From Pseudomonadota bacterium (GTDB lineage Bacteria > Pseudomonadota > Gammaproteobacteria > Burkholderiales > Chitinibacteraceae): 64,000 bases of DNA. The stretch spans positions 1-64,000 of the forward strand of contig JAGTRM010000009.1 of NCBI GenBank assembly GCA_018261735.1, read 5' to 3'. Below the pieces are notes generated by a model that was not told the DNA's origin, made no database searches, and saw only the letters and a program-made list of their open reading frames with translations. Made by a program: the position numbers and the translations under genes. Below, in pieces: positions 38,654-48,037 of this stretch (position 1 is its first letter; each line of letters opens with the position of its first letter).

Positions 38654-40090
38654 ATGACTCCCAAACTCGCCTGCCTGCCGTTGATGCTGATACTGGCCGG
38701 CTGCATCTCGGTCGGGCCGAACTATCAGCCGCCCGAACCGGCCGCGCCGCCGCAATGGAAAAACGCCGCCCTGCTTGCTGCCACACCCAGTTCCAGCCAT
38801 GCCGATCTGGCGCGTTGGTGGCAGGCCTTCAACGATCCGGTGCTCGACCGGCTGATCGAAACCACCCTGACGCAGAACCTGGATCTGAAAAGCGCGCAGG
38901 CCAAGTTGCGCGAGACGCGCGCCCGTGCCGCCATAGCCGATGCCGCGCTGTATCCATCCGTGACCGCCAACGCCGGCGCCAAGCGCAGCGAAAGCGGCAG
39001 CGATGCAAATCCGAGCAAAACGTTCAGCGCGGGCCTGGATGCCAGCTGGGAGCTGGATATTTTCGGCGCCAACCGCCGCGCGAGCGAAGCCGCCGTCGCC
39101 ACGGCCAGCGCCTCGGAAGCCAGTCTGCGCGATACCCAGGTCAGCCTGATTGCGGAAGTGGTCAATGCCTATATCTCCCTACGCACGCTCGAAGCGCGCT
39201 ATGCCGCAGCCCAAAGCAGTTTGACCAGCCAGCAAGAAACGCGCGACCTGACGCGCTGGCGCTGGCAGGCCGGATTGGTGAGCGAACTGGATTTCACCCA
39301 GGCCGAAAGCACGCTGGCGCAAACCCGCGCCAAGCTGCCGGCATTCGATATCCAGTTGGAAAGTGCACGCAACCAGCTCACTGTGCTGCTGGGCGTTCCA
39401 CGCTCCGCCTTGCCCGATCTCTTGGCCGGCAGCGCTAAGGTCCCTGATTTCTCCAACGTGGCCAACATGCCGCTTCCGCTCGAAACCCTGCGCCAGCGCC
39501 CGGATATCCGCGTCGCCGAGCGCAATCTGGCCGCGCAGACCGCGCAAGTGGGCGCTGCCGAAGCCGCGCGTTATCCCACGTTGAGCCTGAGCGGCACACT
39601 CAGCCTGCAATCGGACCAATTGGGCCGCCTGCTGCGCGCAGATTCACTGATCAACAGCCTGGCCGCAAGCCTTACCGCGCCGATCTTCGATGCCGGCCGC
39701 ATCCGCGCCAACATCGCGGTACAAAATGCCGTTCTCGATCAAACGCTGGCCACCTATCAAAAAACCGTGCTGCAGGCGTTGGCCGACGTGGAAAACGCGC
39801 TGATGGCGCTGGCCAAGACCGAAGCGCGCCGGGCCGATTTGCGTACTGCCACGTCCACGGCAGAGGCCGCAGACAGCATGGCTCGCCAGCGCTACAGCGC
39901 CGGGCTGATCGATTACCTGACCGTGCTGGATGCCCAGCGCACGCTGCTTTCCGTGCAGGATTCGCTGCGCAGCGCCGAGGGTGATCGCGCCAGCGCGCTG
40001 GTTCAACTCTACAAAGCGCTGGGCGGCGGCTGGTCGTCCGCCACCAGCGCAGTAACACTCAATCAAGCCGGAGAAGCTCGACATGACTGA
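38654..40090 (+). CDS. NodT-type outer-membrane efflux lipoprotein (TolC family)
   Basis: 478 aa; the ATG at 38654 follows another at 38648. Lipoprotein signal with LILAGC, then GPNYQPPEP, typical of the NodT family of RND/ABC efflux outer-membrane channels. Two OEP repeats cover the remainder. It is the outer-membrane duct for the tripartite pump encoded downstream. Its stop overlaps the adaptor start by 8 bases. Confidence 0.94.
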   Translation: MTPKLACLPLMLILAGCISVGPNYQPPEPAAPPQWKNAALLAATPSSSHADLARWWQAFNDPVLDRLIETTLTQNLDLKSAQAKLRETRARAAIADAALYPSVTANAGAKRSESGSDANPSKTFSAGLDASWELDIFGANRRASEAAVATASASEASLRDTQVSLIAEVVNAYISLRTLEARYAAAQSSLTSQQETRDLTRWRWQAGLVSELDFTQAESTLAQTRAKLPAFDIQLESARNQLTVLLGVPRSALPDLLAGSAKVPDFSNVANMPLPLETLRQRPDIRVAERNLAAQTAQVGAAEAARYPTLSLSGTLSLQSDQLGRLLRADSLINSLAASLTAPIFDAGRIRANIAVQNAVLDQTLATYQKTVLQALADVENALMALAKTEARRADLRTATSTAEAADSMARQRYSAGLIDYLTVLDAQRTLLSVQDSLRSAEGDRASALVQLYKALGGGWSSATSAVTLNQAGEARHD

Positions 40091-41378
40091 CAACAACACC
40101 GGGGCCAGCCGCCCCGCCTTCTTGCAGAACGAACACAAATCCAGCCGGCGCAAATGGCTTTGGCTCGGCGGCGGGATCATTGCTCTTGCTGCCTTGGTCT
40201 GGGGCGGCTATGCGCTGTTTGGCAAGAACGGGGCCGACATGCGTTATGTTACCGAACCGATCAAGCGCGGCGATCTGGCGGTCAAGGTCTCGGCCACCGG
40301 CACGCTGAATCCAACCAATCAGGTGGATCTGGGCAGCGAACTATCCGGCACCGTGGCGCAGGTGCTGGTGGATTACAACGATCGGGTGAAAAAAGGCCAG
40401 GTTCTGGCGATCCTCGATACCACCAAGTTGCTCCAGCAGATCGCCAAATCGCAGGCGGCTGTTGGGGCCGCAAACGCCAGCGTGGCCCAGATGCGCGCCA
40501 CACTGAACGAGAGCAAATCCAAGCTGAACCGGTTTGAGGAAGTATCGCGTCTCTCCGGCGGCAAGGTGCCCTCCTCGACCGAAATGGATGCGGCACGCGC
40601 CGAGTACGAGCGCGCCCAAGCCAATTTGGCCAGCGCACAAGCCTCCGTGGCGGAAGCGCAAGCCACCTTGCAGTCCAATCAAACCGATCTCACCAAATCC
40701 CAGATCCGCTCACCGGTCAATGGCGTGGTGCTCTCGCGCGCCGTAGATCCGGGCCAGACCGTGGCTGCTTCGTTGCAGGCGGTCACCCTGTTCACCATTG
40801 CCGAAGACCTGACCAAGATGGAGCTGATCGTTTCCATTGCCGAATCCGACGTCAGCCAGGTCAAGGCCAGGCAGCGCGCCAGGTTCAATGTCGATGCCTA
40901 TCCGGACAAACAGTTTCCGGCCACGATCAAGCTGGTGCGTGTCGGCTCCAAGACTGTCAGCAATGTGGTCAGTTATGAAACTGTGCTGGAAGTGGCCAAC
41001 AACGATATGTCGCTGCTGCCGGGCATGACCGCCACCGCCGATATTCTGGTCGCGGAAAAAACCAACGCACTGCTGCTGCCCAATACCGCCCTGCGCTTCA
41101 AGCCCGCGGCCAGAGCCGAAAAAACCAGCGGCGGGAACATTCTGAGCGCATTGATGCCGCGCCCGCCTGGCCAACGCACACGCCCGGCCGCAGCCAGCAG
41201 CCCGGCTCGCGCCGATGGCACCAAGGCGCCTGCCACCGTGTGGGTCAATACAGCGGAAGGCCCAAGCCCGCGCAAGGTCCAGACCGGTCTGAGCGATGGT
41301 AAATACACCGAGATCCTCGCTTCCGATCTGAAAGAAGGCGACGAGGTCATTACCAACACCGTGACGGTCAATAAATGA
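40083..41378 (+). CDS. macA: MacA-like periplasmic adaptor (HlyD family)
   Basis: 431 aa. One N-terminal membrane helix (about residues 24-43) leads to a biotinyl-lipoyl half-motif (VKVSATGTLNPTNQVDLGSE), an alpha-helical hairpin (residues about 100-185) and a beta-barrel domain. It bridges the inner-membrane MacB-type transporter and the outer-membrane channel. A Pro/Ala-rich insertion near residues 345-380 (PRPPGQRTRPAAASSPARA) is longer than usual. Overlaps both neighbours by a few bases. Confidence 0.9.
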   Translation: MTDNNTGASRPAFLQNEHKSSRRKWLWLGGGIIALAALVWGGYALFGKNGADMRYVTEPIKRGDLAVKVSATGTLNPTNQVDLGSELSGTVAQVLVDYNDRVKKGQVLAILDTTKLLQQIAKSQAAVGAANASVAQMRATLNESKSKLNRFEEVSRLSGGKVPSSTEMDAARAEYERAQANLASAQASVAEAQATLQSNQTDLTKSQIRSPVNGVVLSRAVDPGQTVAASLQAVTLFTIAEDLTKMELIVSIAESDVSQVKARQRARFNVDAYPDKQFPATIKLVRVGSKTVSNVVSYETVLEVANNDMSLLPGMTATADILVAEKTNALLLPNTALRFKPAARAEKTSGGNILSALMPRPPGQRTRPAAASSPARADGTKAPATVWVNTAEGPSPRKVQTGLSDGKYTEILASDLKEGDEVITNTVTVNK

Positions 41379-42094
41379 TGGCAGAAGCAGCATCGCAACC
41401 CCTGATCAGCCTGCGCGGCATCACCAAAAGCTATGGCACCGGCAGTGCCGCATTCCAGGCCTTGCGCGGCATTGATCTGGATATCCGCAGCGGCGAGTTT
41501 GTCGCGGTGATGGGACCCAGCGGCTCGGGCAAATCCACGGCGATGAACCTGCTCGGCTGCCTGGATGTCCCCACCACCGGCGAATACCACTTCCAGGGCG
41601 TGCAGGTCGAAACGCTGAGCCGGGACGAGCGCGCGCTGCTGCGCCGGCATTGCTTCGGTTTCGTCTTCCAGGGTTTCAACCTGTTGGCACGCACTTCAGC
41701 GCTGGAAAACGTGGAACTGCCGCTGCTCTATCGCGGCATACCGAGCAAGGAGCGCCACGAAAAAGCCCGTGCCGCACTGGCCCAGGTCGGGCTGACCGGC
41801 TGGGAAACACACACGCCCGGCGAGCTTTCCGGCGGCCAGCAACAGCGCGTCGCCATTGCCCGCGCCATTGCCACCGAACCGGTACTGCTGCTCGCCGACG
41901 AGCCGACCGGCAACCTGGATTCGGAGCGCAGCCGGGAAATCATGGAGCTGCTCTTGCACCTGAATACCGATAACGGCATCACCGTGCTGATGGTCACGCA
42001 CGAGCACGATATGGCGGCCTATGCGCGACGCGTGGTGCACTTCATCGACGGCCGCGTGTCCAGCGATGAAACGCAACAAGGAGAAGGCGCATGA
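41375..42094 (+). CDS. MacB-like ABC transporter ATP-binding protein
   Basis: 239 aa. Walker A GPSGSGKST, signature GELSGGQQQRVAIARA, Walker B LLADEPTGNLDS and H-loop MVTHEHD are all present. It belongs to the LolD/MacB ATPase group that drives mechanotransmission pumps. In canonical MacB this domain is fused to the permease; here it is a separate gene overlapping the permease by 4 bases. Confidence 0.95.
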   Translation: MMAEAASQPLISLRGITKSYGTGSAAFQALRGIDLDIRSGEFVAVMGPSGSGKSTAMNLLGCLDVPTTGEYHFQGVQVETLSRDERALLRRHCFGFVFQGFNLLARTSALENVELPLLYRGIPSKERHEKARAALAQVGLTGWETHTPGELSGGQQQRVAIARAIATEPVLLLADEPTGNLDSERSREIMELLLHLNTDNGITVLMVTHEHDMAAYARRVVHFIDGRVSSDETQQGEGA

Positions 42095-43308
42095 TCCTGA
42101 ATGCCTTCCTGCTGGCCCTGCGCGAGATTCGCCGCAATCTGATGCGCGCCTTCCTGACCGTGCTCGGCATCGTGATCGGCGTCGCCGCCGTGGTCACCAT
42201 GGTCACGCTCGGCAACGGCGCCACGCAGATGATCACCTCCCAGGTGGCCAGCCTGGGCAGCAACCTCTTGATCGTGATGCCGGGCACGCGTATGGGTCCC
42301 GGTGGCGGCGGCAATCCACCGCCCAACTTCCAGGAATCCGATGTCACGGCCCTGCTCGACAATATCAACGGCATCCGGCTGGCCGCGCCGGCCACCAACA
42401 GCTCGCTTACGGTGCAATACCTGCAGGCCAACCTGACCACGCGCGTCACCGGCTCGACTGCGGATTACTTCGAGATCGGCAACTGGCAACTGGCCAGCGG
42501 GCGAATTTTCACCGACTCCGAGCAACGCTCGGCCCGGCCGGTCTGCGTGATCGGCGAAACCGTGCGCAAGGAATTGTTTGGCGGCGGCAGCCCGCTTGGC
42601 GAGCGCATCCGTCTGCGCACGCAAGCCTGCGAAGTAATCGGCGTACTGGCGTCCAAGGGGCAATCGGCGATGGGGCAGGATCAGGATGCGGTGGTCGTCA
42701 TGCCGTACAAAGCCTTCCAGCGCCGAATTGCGGGGCGGCAAAGCCAGCAGGGCGTGGGCAGCATCAATGTCTCGCTGCGCGACGGCGAAGACAGCGCGCA
42801 AGTGGTCGATAGTATTAGCACGCTGATGCGCGAGCGGCGCAGCCTTTCCGCCAACGAAGTCGACAACTTCAGCGTGATCGATACCAAGGAAATCGCCGCC
42901 ACCCTGTCCAACACCACCAAGATACTGACCGCGCTGCTCGGCGCGGTTGCAGCGGTCAGCCTGGTCGTGGGCGGCATCGGCATCATGAACATCATGCTGG
43001 TCTCGGTGACCGAGCGCACGCGCGAGATCGGCACCCGGCTGGCCATTGGTGCGCTGGAACGCGAGGTGCTGCTGCAATTCCTGATCGAGGCCGTGGCCCT
43101 GTCATCGTTCGGCGGCTTGATCGGCATCGCGCTGGCCTTGGGTTCATCGATGCTGCTGACCTGGATTTTGAACATGCCCTACGTGTTCGATGTGCAGATC
43201 AACGTGTTGTCTTTCTGCGTCTCGGCCACAATCGGCGTGGTCTTCGGCTTCGTTCCCGCCCGGCGCGCCGCGCGACTCAACCCGATCGATGCCTTGCGGC
43301 ACGAGTAA
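42091..43308 (+). CDS. MacB-like ABC transporter permease
   Basis: 405 aa. First membrane helix (AFLTVLGIVIGVAAVVTMV) is followed by a MacB-type periplasmic core domain (about residues 45-245) and three further helices of the FtsX family with the VVGGIGIMNIMLVSVTERTREI region broken near residues 290-312. The family exports peptides, siderophores, lipoproteins or drugs such as macrolides. Last gene of the outer-membrane channel/adaptor/ATPase/permease operon. Confidence 0.94.
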   Translation: MILNAFLLALREIRRNLMRAFLTVLGIVIGVAAVVTMVTLGNGATQMITSQVASLGSNLLIVMPGTRMGPGGGGNPPPNFQESDVTALLDNINGIRLAAPATNSSLTVQYLQANLTTRVTGSTADYFEIGNWQLASGRIFTDSEQRSARPVCVIGETVRKELFGGGSPLGERIRLRTQACEVIGVLASKGQSAMGQDQDAVVVMPYKAFQRRIAGRQSQQGVGSINVSLRDGEDSAQVVDSISTLMRERRSLSANEVDNFSVIDTKEIAATLSNTTKILTALLGAVAAVSLVVGGIGIMNIMLVSVTERTREIGTRLAIGALEREVLLQFLIEAVALSSFGGLIGIALALGSSMLLTWILNMPYVFDVQINVLSFCVSATIGVVFGFVPARRAARLNPIDALRHE

Positions 43309-43465
43309 AAGCATGGCAGTCGCCGCGCCGGTTCTGTTTTCTGCATCCGGCGCGACACTCCAGGCACTGTTGACGCCAGTTTAACCTTGGCGCATCGTAG
43401 CCTTGCGGCTTCCACTTTCCTTCTGGAACGGGGAATTCCCCTTCACCCACCGGACAGCACACACC

Positions 43466-43936
43466 ATGCTCCGCATCGGCCTCATTTCCGACACGCACGG
43501 CCTGCTTCGTCCCGAGGCCAGGCTTTTCCTGCACGGCTGCGACGCTATCATCCACACGGGCGATATCGGTGCCGGCATCCTGGAAGAACTTGCCGCGCTG
43601 GCGCCTGTCACCGCAGTACGGGGCAATACGGACGTCGGCCCATGGGCGGATCTGCTGCGCGAGACAGAATTGCTGAAAACGGGCGATGTGCTCGTCTGCG
43701 CCATTCACGACCTTGCCCGGCTGCGCATCGATCCGGTGGCCGAGGGCATTCGCGTCGTGATCTGCGGGCATTCACACAAGCCGCAGGTCGCAGAACGGGA
43801 AGGCGTTCTCTACGTCAACCCAGGAAGCGCCGGGCCGCGCCGCTTCAAGCTGCCCATCGCGGTCGGCGAGCTTATCGTCAACGGCAGTGCGGTCTCGGCC
43901 CGCATTGTCGAGCTGGAAGGCTCCAGCACCTCCTGA
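43466..43936 (+). CDS. YfcE/MJ0936-type metallophosphoesterase
   Basis: 156 aa. Calcineurin-like motifs SDTHGLL, HTGDIG, GNTD, and GHSHKP provide metal ligands; NPGS is typical of YfcE-like phosphodiesterases. Only short forms of this family hydrolyse model phosphodiesters; the natural substrate is unknown. The start at 43466 removes an unlikely extension and begins at MLRIGLISDTHG. Confidence 0.93.
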   Translation: MLRIGLISDTHGLLRPEARLFLHGCDAIIHTGDIGAGILEELAALAPVTAVRGNTDVGPWADLLRETELLKTGDVLVCAIHDLARLRIDPVAEGIRVVICGHSHKPQVAEREGVLYVNPGSAGPRRFKLPIAVGELIVNGSAVSARIVELEGSSTS

Positions 43937-43999
43937 CCCTCCATCACCCCGCCTTGAACTTTGTATCGCCGCAAGGCGCTTCGTAACAAGGAGAACATC

Positions 44000-44386
44000 A
44001 TGAACAACAATCCGGTTTGCTGGTTCGAGATCTACGTGCAGGACATGCCGCGCGCCAAGCGCTTTTACGAAACCGTCTTCCAGACCACGCTCACCCGGCT
44101 GGAAACACCCGATCTGGAAATGTGGGCATTTCCCATGCAGCCGGAGGGCACCGGCGCGACGGGCTCCTTGGTCAAAATGCAGGGTGTTTCTTCCGGCGCG
44201 AACAGCGTGCTGGTCTACTTCAGTTGTGCCGACTGCGCGGTTGAAGCCAGTCGTGTCGCCGCCGCTGGCGGGCAAGTTCACAAGGAGAAATTCTCGATTG
44301 GCCAATACGGTTTCATCGCCCTGGTTTCCGATACCGAAGGCAACATGATCGGGCTGCATTCATGCATTGAACAAGTCACCCCATAG
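44000..44386 (+). CDS. VOC (glyoxalase) family protein
   Basis: 128 aa with an AAGGAG site 7 bases before the ATG. The pattern CWFEIYVQDMPRAKRFYETV and the C-terminal GFIALVSDTEGNMIGLHS are typical of the short VOC proteins that form dimers. Function unknown. It shares a direction with the neighbouring phosphodiesterase and SRPBCC genes. Confidence 0.9.
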   Translation: MNNNPVCWFEIYVQDMPRAKRFYETVFQTTLTRLETPDLEMWAFPMQPEGTGATGSLVKMQGVSSGANSVLVYFSCADCAVEASRVAAAGGQVHKEKFSIGQYGFIALVSDTEGNMIGLHSCIEQVTP

Positions 44387-44460
44387 ATGCACTTCCTTGG
44401 CCGTAAATAGGCCTGCAGGTAACTCAAGAGGCAGCAGAGACACCCGAAGGAGGCATGGCA

Positions 44461-44862
44461 ATGACTGAAATGAGCGAGGTACGGCATTTGGGCGTTTCCA
44501 TCGCGCGCAACGTGGAGTTGGTCTACGATTTTTTGTCCGATCCGGCCAACCTCCCGCAATGGGCCTCCGGGCTGGGCACAGTGAGCAACGTTGACGGGCA
44601 ATGGGCTGCACAAACGCCCGATGGCCCTATACTCATCCGCTTCTGCGAACCCAACCGCTTCGGCGTTCTCGATCACTGGGTTACACCACCGTCAGGGGCA
44701 CCGATCTACCTTCCATCTCGCGTGGTCGCCAATGGCGACGGCTCCGAGCTGATCTTCACCCTTTTCCGCCAACCGGACATGGATCAGGAAAAGTTCGAAG
44801 CCGATGCCGAATGGGTGATGCGCGATCTCAACACCGCAAAGCACCTTCTGGAAGCCGCATGA
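44461..44862 (+). CDS. SRPBCC-like small protein
   Basis: 133 aa from the second of two close ATGs, chosen since the GGAGG motif is 7 bases ahead of it. The helix-grip start (VELVYDFLSDPANLPQWASG) and beta-rich body match SRPBCC/polyketide-cyclase proteins, which bind hydrophobic ligands. Its stop overlaps the start of the alginate lyase gene (ATGA), implying co-expression. Confidence 0.82.
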   Translation: MTEMSEVRHLGVSIARNVELVYDFLSDPANLPQWASGLGTVSNVDGQWAAQTPDGPILIRFCEPNRFGVLDHWVTPPSGAPIYLPSRVVANGDGSELIFTLFRQPDMDQEKFEADAEWVMRDLNTAKHLLEAA

Positions 44863-45842
44863 GAATACCTTCGCACTGGCTGGCCATCCTGCTTTGCCTG
44901 CCCATGCTGCAAGCACGAGCCTGCCCCACGCCGCCAGCCGCCGAGCGCGATCTGAAAGCCAATTCCTTCTATGCGGACAGCAGCGGTTCGATCATCGACG
45001 CAGACAAGCTGGCGCGCTACAAGGCGGACGCCGCCCCGGTAGACAACTTCCTGCGCAAGGTGGCGCAGATGGCGAGCGACTACCAGGCCGGCGATGAAGC
45101 CGCTGGCCGCTGCGCCATGACCTGGCTGGTGCACTGGGCCGAGAACGATGCGCTGCTCGGCAAGGCAATCGGCGGCAGCCAGGCGGAATTTCTGCGCAAA
45201 TGGACGCTGGCCGGGCTCGCCGCTGCTTACCTGAAGGTGCAACCCGTCGCCACGGCAGCCGAACGCCAGCAGATCACCCAATGGTTCCCGGCGATGGCTG
45301 AATTCGGCCTCGCCGTGTTTCGCGATCCAAGGCACAAGAAAAACAACCACTACTACTGGGTTGGGCTGGCCGTGCTGGGTGCCGGCATTGCCGCCAACGA
45401 TGCCAAACTCATCGACACCGCGCGCGGCATCTACGACAAGGCACTGGCGGATATCGGGGACGACGGCACGCTGCCGCTGGAAATGGCGCGCGCCAGCCGC
45501 GCACTGCATTACCACAACTACGCGATGGAACCCTTGGTGCTGATGGCCGAGGAAGCCCGCCTGCTCGGCGAAGACTGGTACGCGCGTCAGGACCGGCGCC
45601 TTGATCGGCTGGCCCGGCGTATCGTGGCCGGTCTCGACGATCCGCAATGGTTTGCCACGCGTACCGGCAAGAAACAGGAAATCCCGCACGGCAACCAGCT
45701 GGGCTGGATGCTGCTTTACCGCAAGGCAGCACCCGAGTCGGCGATATTCGATAACCGGTTCCCCACCGGCGAAGTGAGTGATTCGCGCTTGGGCGGCAGT
45801 CTCTCCCGCCTGGCCGAAAAGGGTTTTCCATCCCGTCCTTGA
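44859..45842 (+). CDS. PL5-type alginate (poly-mannuronate) lyase
   Basis: 327 aa from the ATG that overlaps the previous stop. Signal peptide MRIPSHWLAILLCLPMLQARA predicts periplasmic location. The catalytic-core motif NNHYYWVGLAVLG corresponds to NNHSYW in AlgL, and RASRALHYHNYAMEPL carries the conserved Arg/His/Tyr residues. AlgL-type enzymes cut mannuronate-rich alginate in the periplasm, either as a nutrient enzyme or as a clearing factor for alginate producers. No alg biosynthesis genes are in the window, so catabolic or scavenging use is more likely. Confidence 0.9.
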   Translation: MRIPSHWLAILLCLPMLQARACPTPPAAERDLKANSFYADSSGSIIDADKLARYKADAAPVDNFLRKVAQMASDYQAGDEAAGRCAMTWLVHWAENDALLGKAIGGSQAEFLRKWTLAGLAAAYLKVQPVATAAERQQITQWFPAMAEFGLAVFRDPRHKKNNHYYWVGLAVLGAGIAANDAKLIDTARGIYDKALADIGDDGTLPLEMARASRALHYHNYAMEPLVLMAEEARLLGEDWYARQDRRLDRLARRIVAGLDDPQWFATRTGKKQEIPHGNQLGWMLLYRKAAPESAIFDNRFPTGEVSDSRLGGSLSRLAEKGFPSRP

Positions 45843-46155
45843 GGGTTGAAACACCCGGCCCGGCAAGGCCCATGTCGAGCATGCGCAGCACAACAAATCC
45901 CGCCACGCGAGCCATGCCAATACCCGTCCCAAGCCATGCTAAACCCTTGCCGCACGCGCCGGCCCCCTGGGCGCCGACTCCCGGCGACATCCGGCGAAAG
46001 CGCACTTTTCACGCTTGATTCGGGTCAAATTCGTCCAATAATTCGTGGTAATTCACGGGCGTAGCAGGTAGAGTCGCGCCCGACCTGATGGCGCGCCTGT
46101 CTCGCGCTGCGTCACCACCATTTACAACCAACACACGAATCTACAGGGAGTACTC
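45843..46155 (+). other. Non-coding gap upstream of satP
   Basis: 313 bases without a gene. Contains the FNR-like site at 46015-46028 and a plausible promoter region (TAATTC at 46049-46054). No clear terminator for the alginate lyase gene was found. Confidence 0.5.
46015..46028 (+). promoter_or_regulatory. FNR/ANR-like site upstream of satP
   Basis: TTGAT-TCGG-GTCAA matches the TTGAT-N4-ATCAA consensus at 9 of 10 fixed positions. A -10-like TAATTC lies about 28 bases downstream of its centre, close to the spacing of class II activated promoters. Confidence 0.6.
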
Positions 46156-46731
46156 ATGTCTCACCCGACTGGCGCCCTCGCCAACCCCGCACCGCTTGGC
46201 CTGCTTGGCTTCGGCATGACCACCATTCTGCTGAATCTGCACAACGCCGGTTTCTTTCCGCTGACCAGCATGATCCTGGCCATGGGCATTTTCTACGGTG
46301 GCATCGCACAAGTGATCGCTGGCGTGCAGGAATGGAAAATGGGCAACACTTTCGGCGCAACCGCGTTCACTTCGTACGGTTTCTTCTGGCTGACCCTGGT
46401 CGGCCTGATCGCGCTGCCGAAGATGGGTTTTGCCGCCGACAACGGCACCTCGATGGCCGCCTACCTCGGCATTTGGGGCGTGTTCACCCTGTTCATGTTC
46501 ATCGGCACACTGAAGCTGAGCCGCACCCTGCAGGTGATCTTCGGTTCGCTCGTGGTGCTCTTCTTCCTGCTGGCCATTGAAAAGGCCACCGGTAACGAAG
46601 AACTGGCCCGCATCGCCGGTTTCGAAGGCATCTTCTGCGGCGCTTCCGCCTTCTACTGCGCCGTGGCCCAGATCCTGAACGAAATCTACGGCCGCACCGT
46701 GCTGCCGCTGGGTGCTCCGGCAGCCAAGTAA
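46156..46731 (+). CDS. satP: Acetate/succinate transporter SatP (GPR1/FUN34/YaaH family)
   Basis: 191 aa, six membrane helices. The family signature [14 protein letters not shown] is at residues about 8-21. SatP-type proteins form hexameric channels that take up acetate and succinate with protons. AGGGAG precedes the ATG. The FNR-like site upstream suggests oxygen control. Acetate use would also involve AceK, encoded far upstream in this window. Confidence 0.95.
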   Translation: MSHPTGALANPAPLGLLGFGMTTILLNLHNAGFFPLTSMILAMGIFYGGIAQVIAGVQEWKMGNTFGATAFTSYGFFWLTLVGLIALPKMGFAADNGTSMAAYLGIWGVFTLFMFIGTLKLSRTLQVIFGSLVVLFFLLAIEKATGNEELARIAGFEGIFCGASAFYCAVAQILNEIYGRTVLPLGAPAAK

Positions 46732-46750
46732 TCAGCTCCGGCTCCAACGA

Positions 46751-46780
46751 AAAAGGCAGACGAAAGTCTGCCTTTTTCTT
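46751..46780 (+). terminator. Rho-independent terminator of satP
   Basis: 11-base stem AAAAGGCAGAC / GTCTGCCTTTT with a GAAA tetraloop and trailing T. Confidence 0.95.
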
Positions 46781-46898
46781 TACCCATCCCCTCGAACACG
46801 CAACACCCTGCCCGACCGATCAATCCGGGAAGTACCGGGATAGCGATGCCAGTCTGCATGCATCATCTTGAAGCAGGCATGGTCAAACATGCACCAAC

Positions 46899-46927
46899 AA
46901 AAAAACCCGCCGAAGCGGGTTTTTTTT
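46899..46927 (-). terminator. Terminator of first csp gene
   Basis: AACCCGC / GCGGGTT stem with a CGAA loop, flanked by A-run and T-run so it can act in both directions; it lies 15 bases after the stop of the minus-strand csp gene. Confidence 0.88.
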
Positions 46928-46941
46928 GCACAACCTGGGGA

Positions 46942-47145
46942 TTAAGCAGCTTGAATGTTCGAAGCTTGCTTGCCCTTTTGACCGGTGGTGACTTCGAAGG
47001 AGACGCGTTGGCCTTCCTTCAGAGTCTTGAAACCGGGCATGTTGATTGCGGAGAAGTGAGCGAACAGATCTTCGCCGCCTTCGTCCGGAGTGATAAAGCC
47101 AAAACCCTTGGAATCATTGAACCACTTAACGGTGCCGAGAGACAT
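46942..47145 (-). CDS. Cold-shock protein, CspA family (copy 1)
   Basis: 67 aa, whole length. RNA-binding motifs KGFGFI and DLFAHFS are intact ([18 protein letters not shown] start). CspA proteins melt RNA secondary structure and aid translation after cold or in stationary phase. It differs from the neighbouring copy at 3 of 67 residues (S2A, E/D, V/I). About 120 bases of 5' leader separate it from copy 2. Confidence 0.97.
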   Translation of the reverse strand: MSLGTVKWFNDSKGFGFITPDEGGEDLFAHFSAINMPGFKTLKEGQRVSFEVTTGQKGKQASNIQAA

Positions 47146-47220
47146 TCTTGAATTTCCTATCAAAAAATATTTTTCAGGCAAACAGCATAGTTTTTTGAAT
47201 ATGCCGATTCGCCCAGTTTG

Positions 47221-47254
47221 CAAAAACCCGCACTAACTTGCGTCGGTGCGGGTT
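47221..47254 (-). terminator. Terminator of second csp gene
   Basis: Stem AACCCGCAC / GTGCGGGTT with a 12-base loop, followed on the minus strand by TTTTTG. It means the two csp genes are separate transcripts. Confidence 0.85.
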
Positions 47255-47265
47255 ATTTACGAGGA

Positions 47266-47469
47266 TCAGGCTGCCTGGATGTTCGAGGCTTGCTTGCCCT
47301 TTTGGCCGGTCGTGATATCGAAGGAGACGCGTTGGCCTTCCTTCAAAGTCTTGAAACCTGGCATGTTGATTGCAGAGAAGTGAGCGAACAGATCTTCGCC
47401 GCCTTCATCAGGAGTAATGAAACCAAAACCTTTGGAGTCGTTGAACCACTTTACAGTACCGAGTGCCAT
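47266..47469 (-). CDS. Cold-shock protein, CspA family (copy 2)
   Basis: 67 aa, [18 protein letters not shown] start. The two copies are almost identical in protein but differ at many third codon positions, so the duplication is not recent or they are under strong protein-level selection. The 256-base gap to divergent clpS would carry both promoters and a structured cold-shock leader. Confidence 0.97.
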   Translation of the reverse strand: MALGTVKWFNDSKGFGFITPDEGGEDLFAHFSAINMPGFKTLKEGQRVSFDITTGQKGKQASNIQAA

Positions 47470-47725
47470 TGCTGGATATTCCTATTTCGATAAACAAAAA
47501 ACCTCAACGAGGTACGCTGGGTTTGATAGTACAAGACAAGCAAAACGGCAAGACCGGTACTGCGTGAAACTTGACATCAAACTCTGAAAAATGGTTTTAC
47601 GCGAGTTATGCGGTACTGGTCAAGCGAAAGTGGTTATGTTGCACCAAACTGTTACAAATTTGCTCACTTGAAAAGCAGGGCTGCTGGACCAAAATGAAAT
47701 CTGAAGCAGTTAAAACGGAAAGGCA

Positions 47726-48037
47726 ATGGCAATCAAGCATCAACAGGAAACGGATCTGGCGCAACAAACGATCCGTAGCGAGCCCCCGGCCATGTGGCGA
47801 GTCGTGCTGTTGAACGACGATTTCACTCCCATGGATTTTGTAACAACGGTGCTCCAGACTTTTTTCGCAATGGACTATGAACGTGCAACGCAAATCATGC
47901 TCAAAATCCATACAGAGGGCCGTGGCATCTGTGGCGTATTCCCCAAGGATGTCGCCGCAACCAAGGTTTCCGAGGTGACCCGCTTCGCCCGGCAACACCA
48001 GCATCCGCTGCAATGCATCATGGAGGTACAGCAATGA
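47726..48037 (+). CDS. clpS: ClpS, ATP-dependent Clp protease adaptor
   Basis: 103 aa. The conserved [18 protein letters not shown] motif ([18 protein letters not shown] in this protein) and the end [13 protein letters not shown] identify the N-end-rule adaptor that hands substrates to ClpAP. It precedes clpA, overlapping its start by 4 bases. AAAGG precedes the ATG. Confidence 0.97.
   Translation: MAIKHQQETDLAQQTIRSEPPAMWRVVLLNDDFTPMDFVTTVLQTFFAMDYERATQIMLKIHTEGRGICGVFPKDVAATKVSEVTRFARQHQHPLQCIMEVQQ

Noticed and set aside
41375-43308. Split MacB as a frameshifted fused gene
   Set aside because: The ATPase ends naturally and the permease starts with its own ATG overlapping by 4 bases; separate ATPase and permease genes are a common arrangement.
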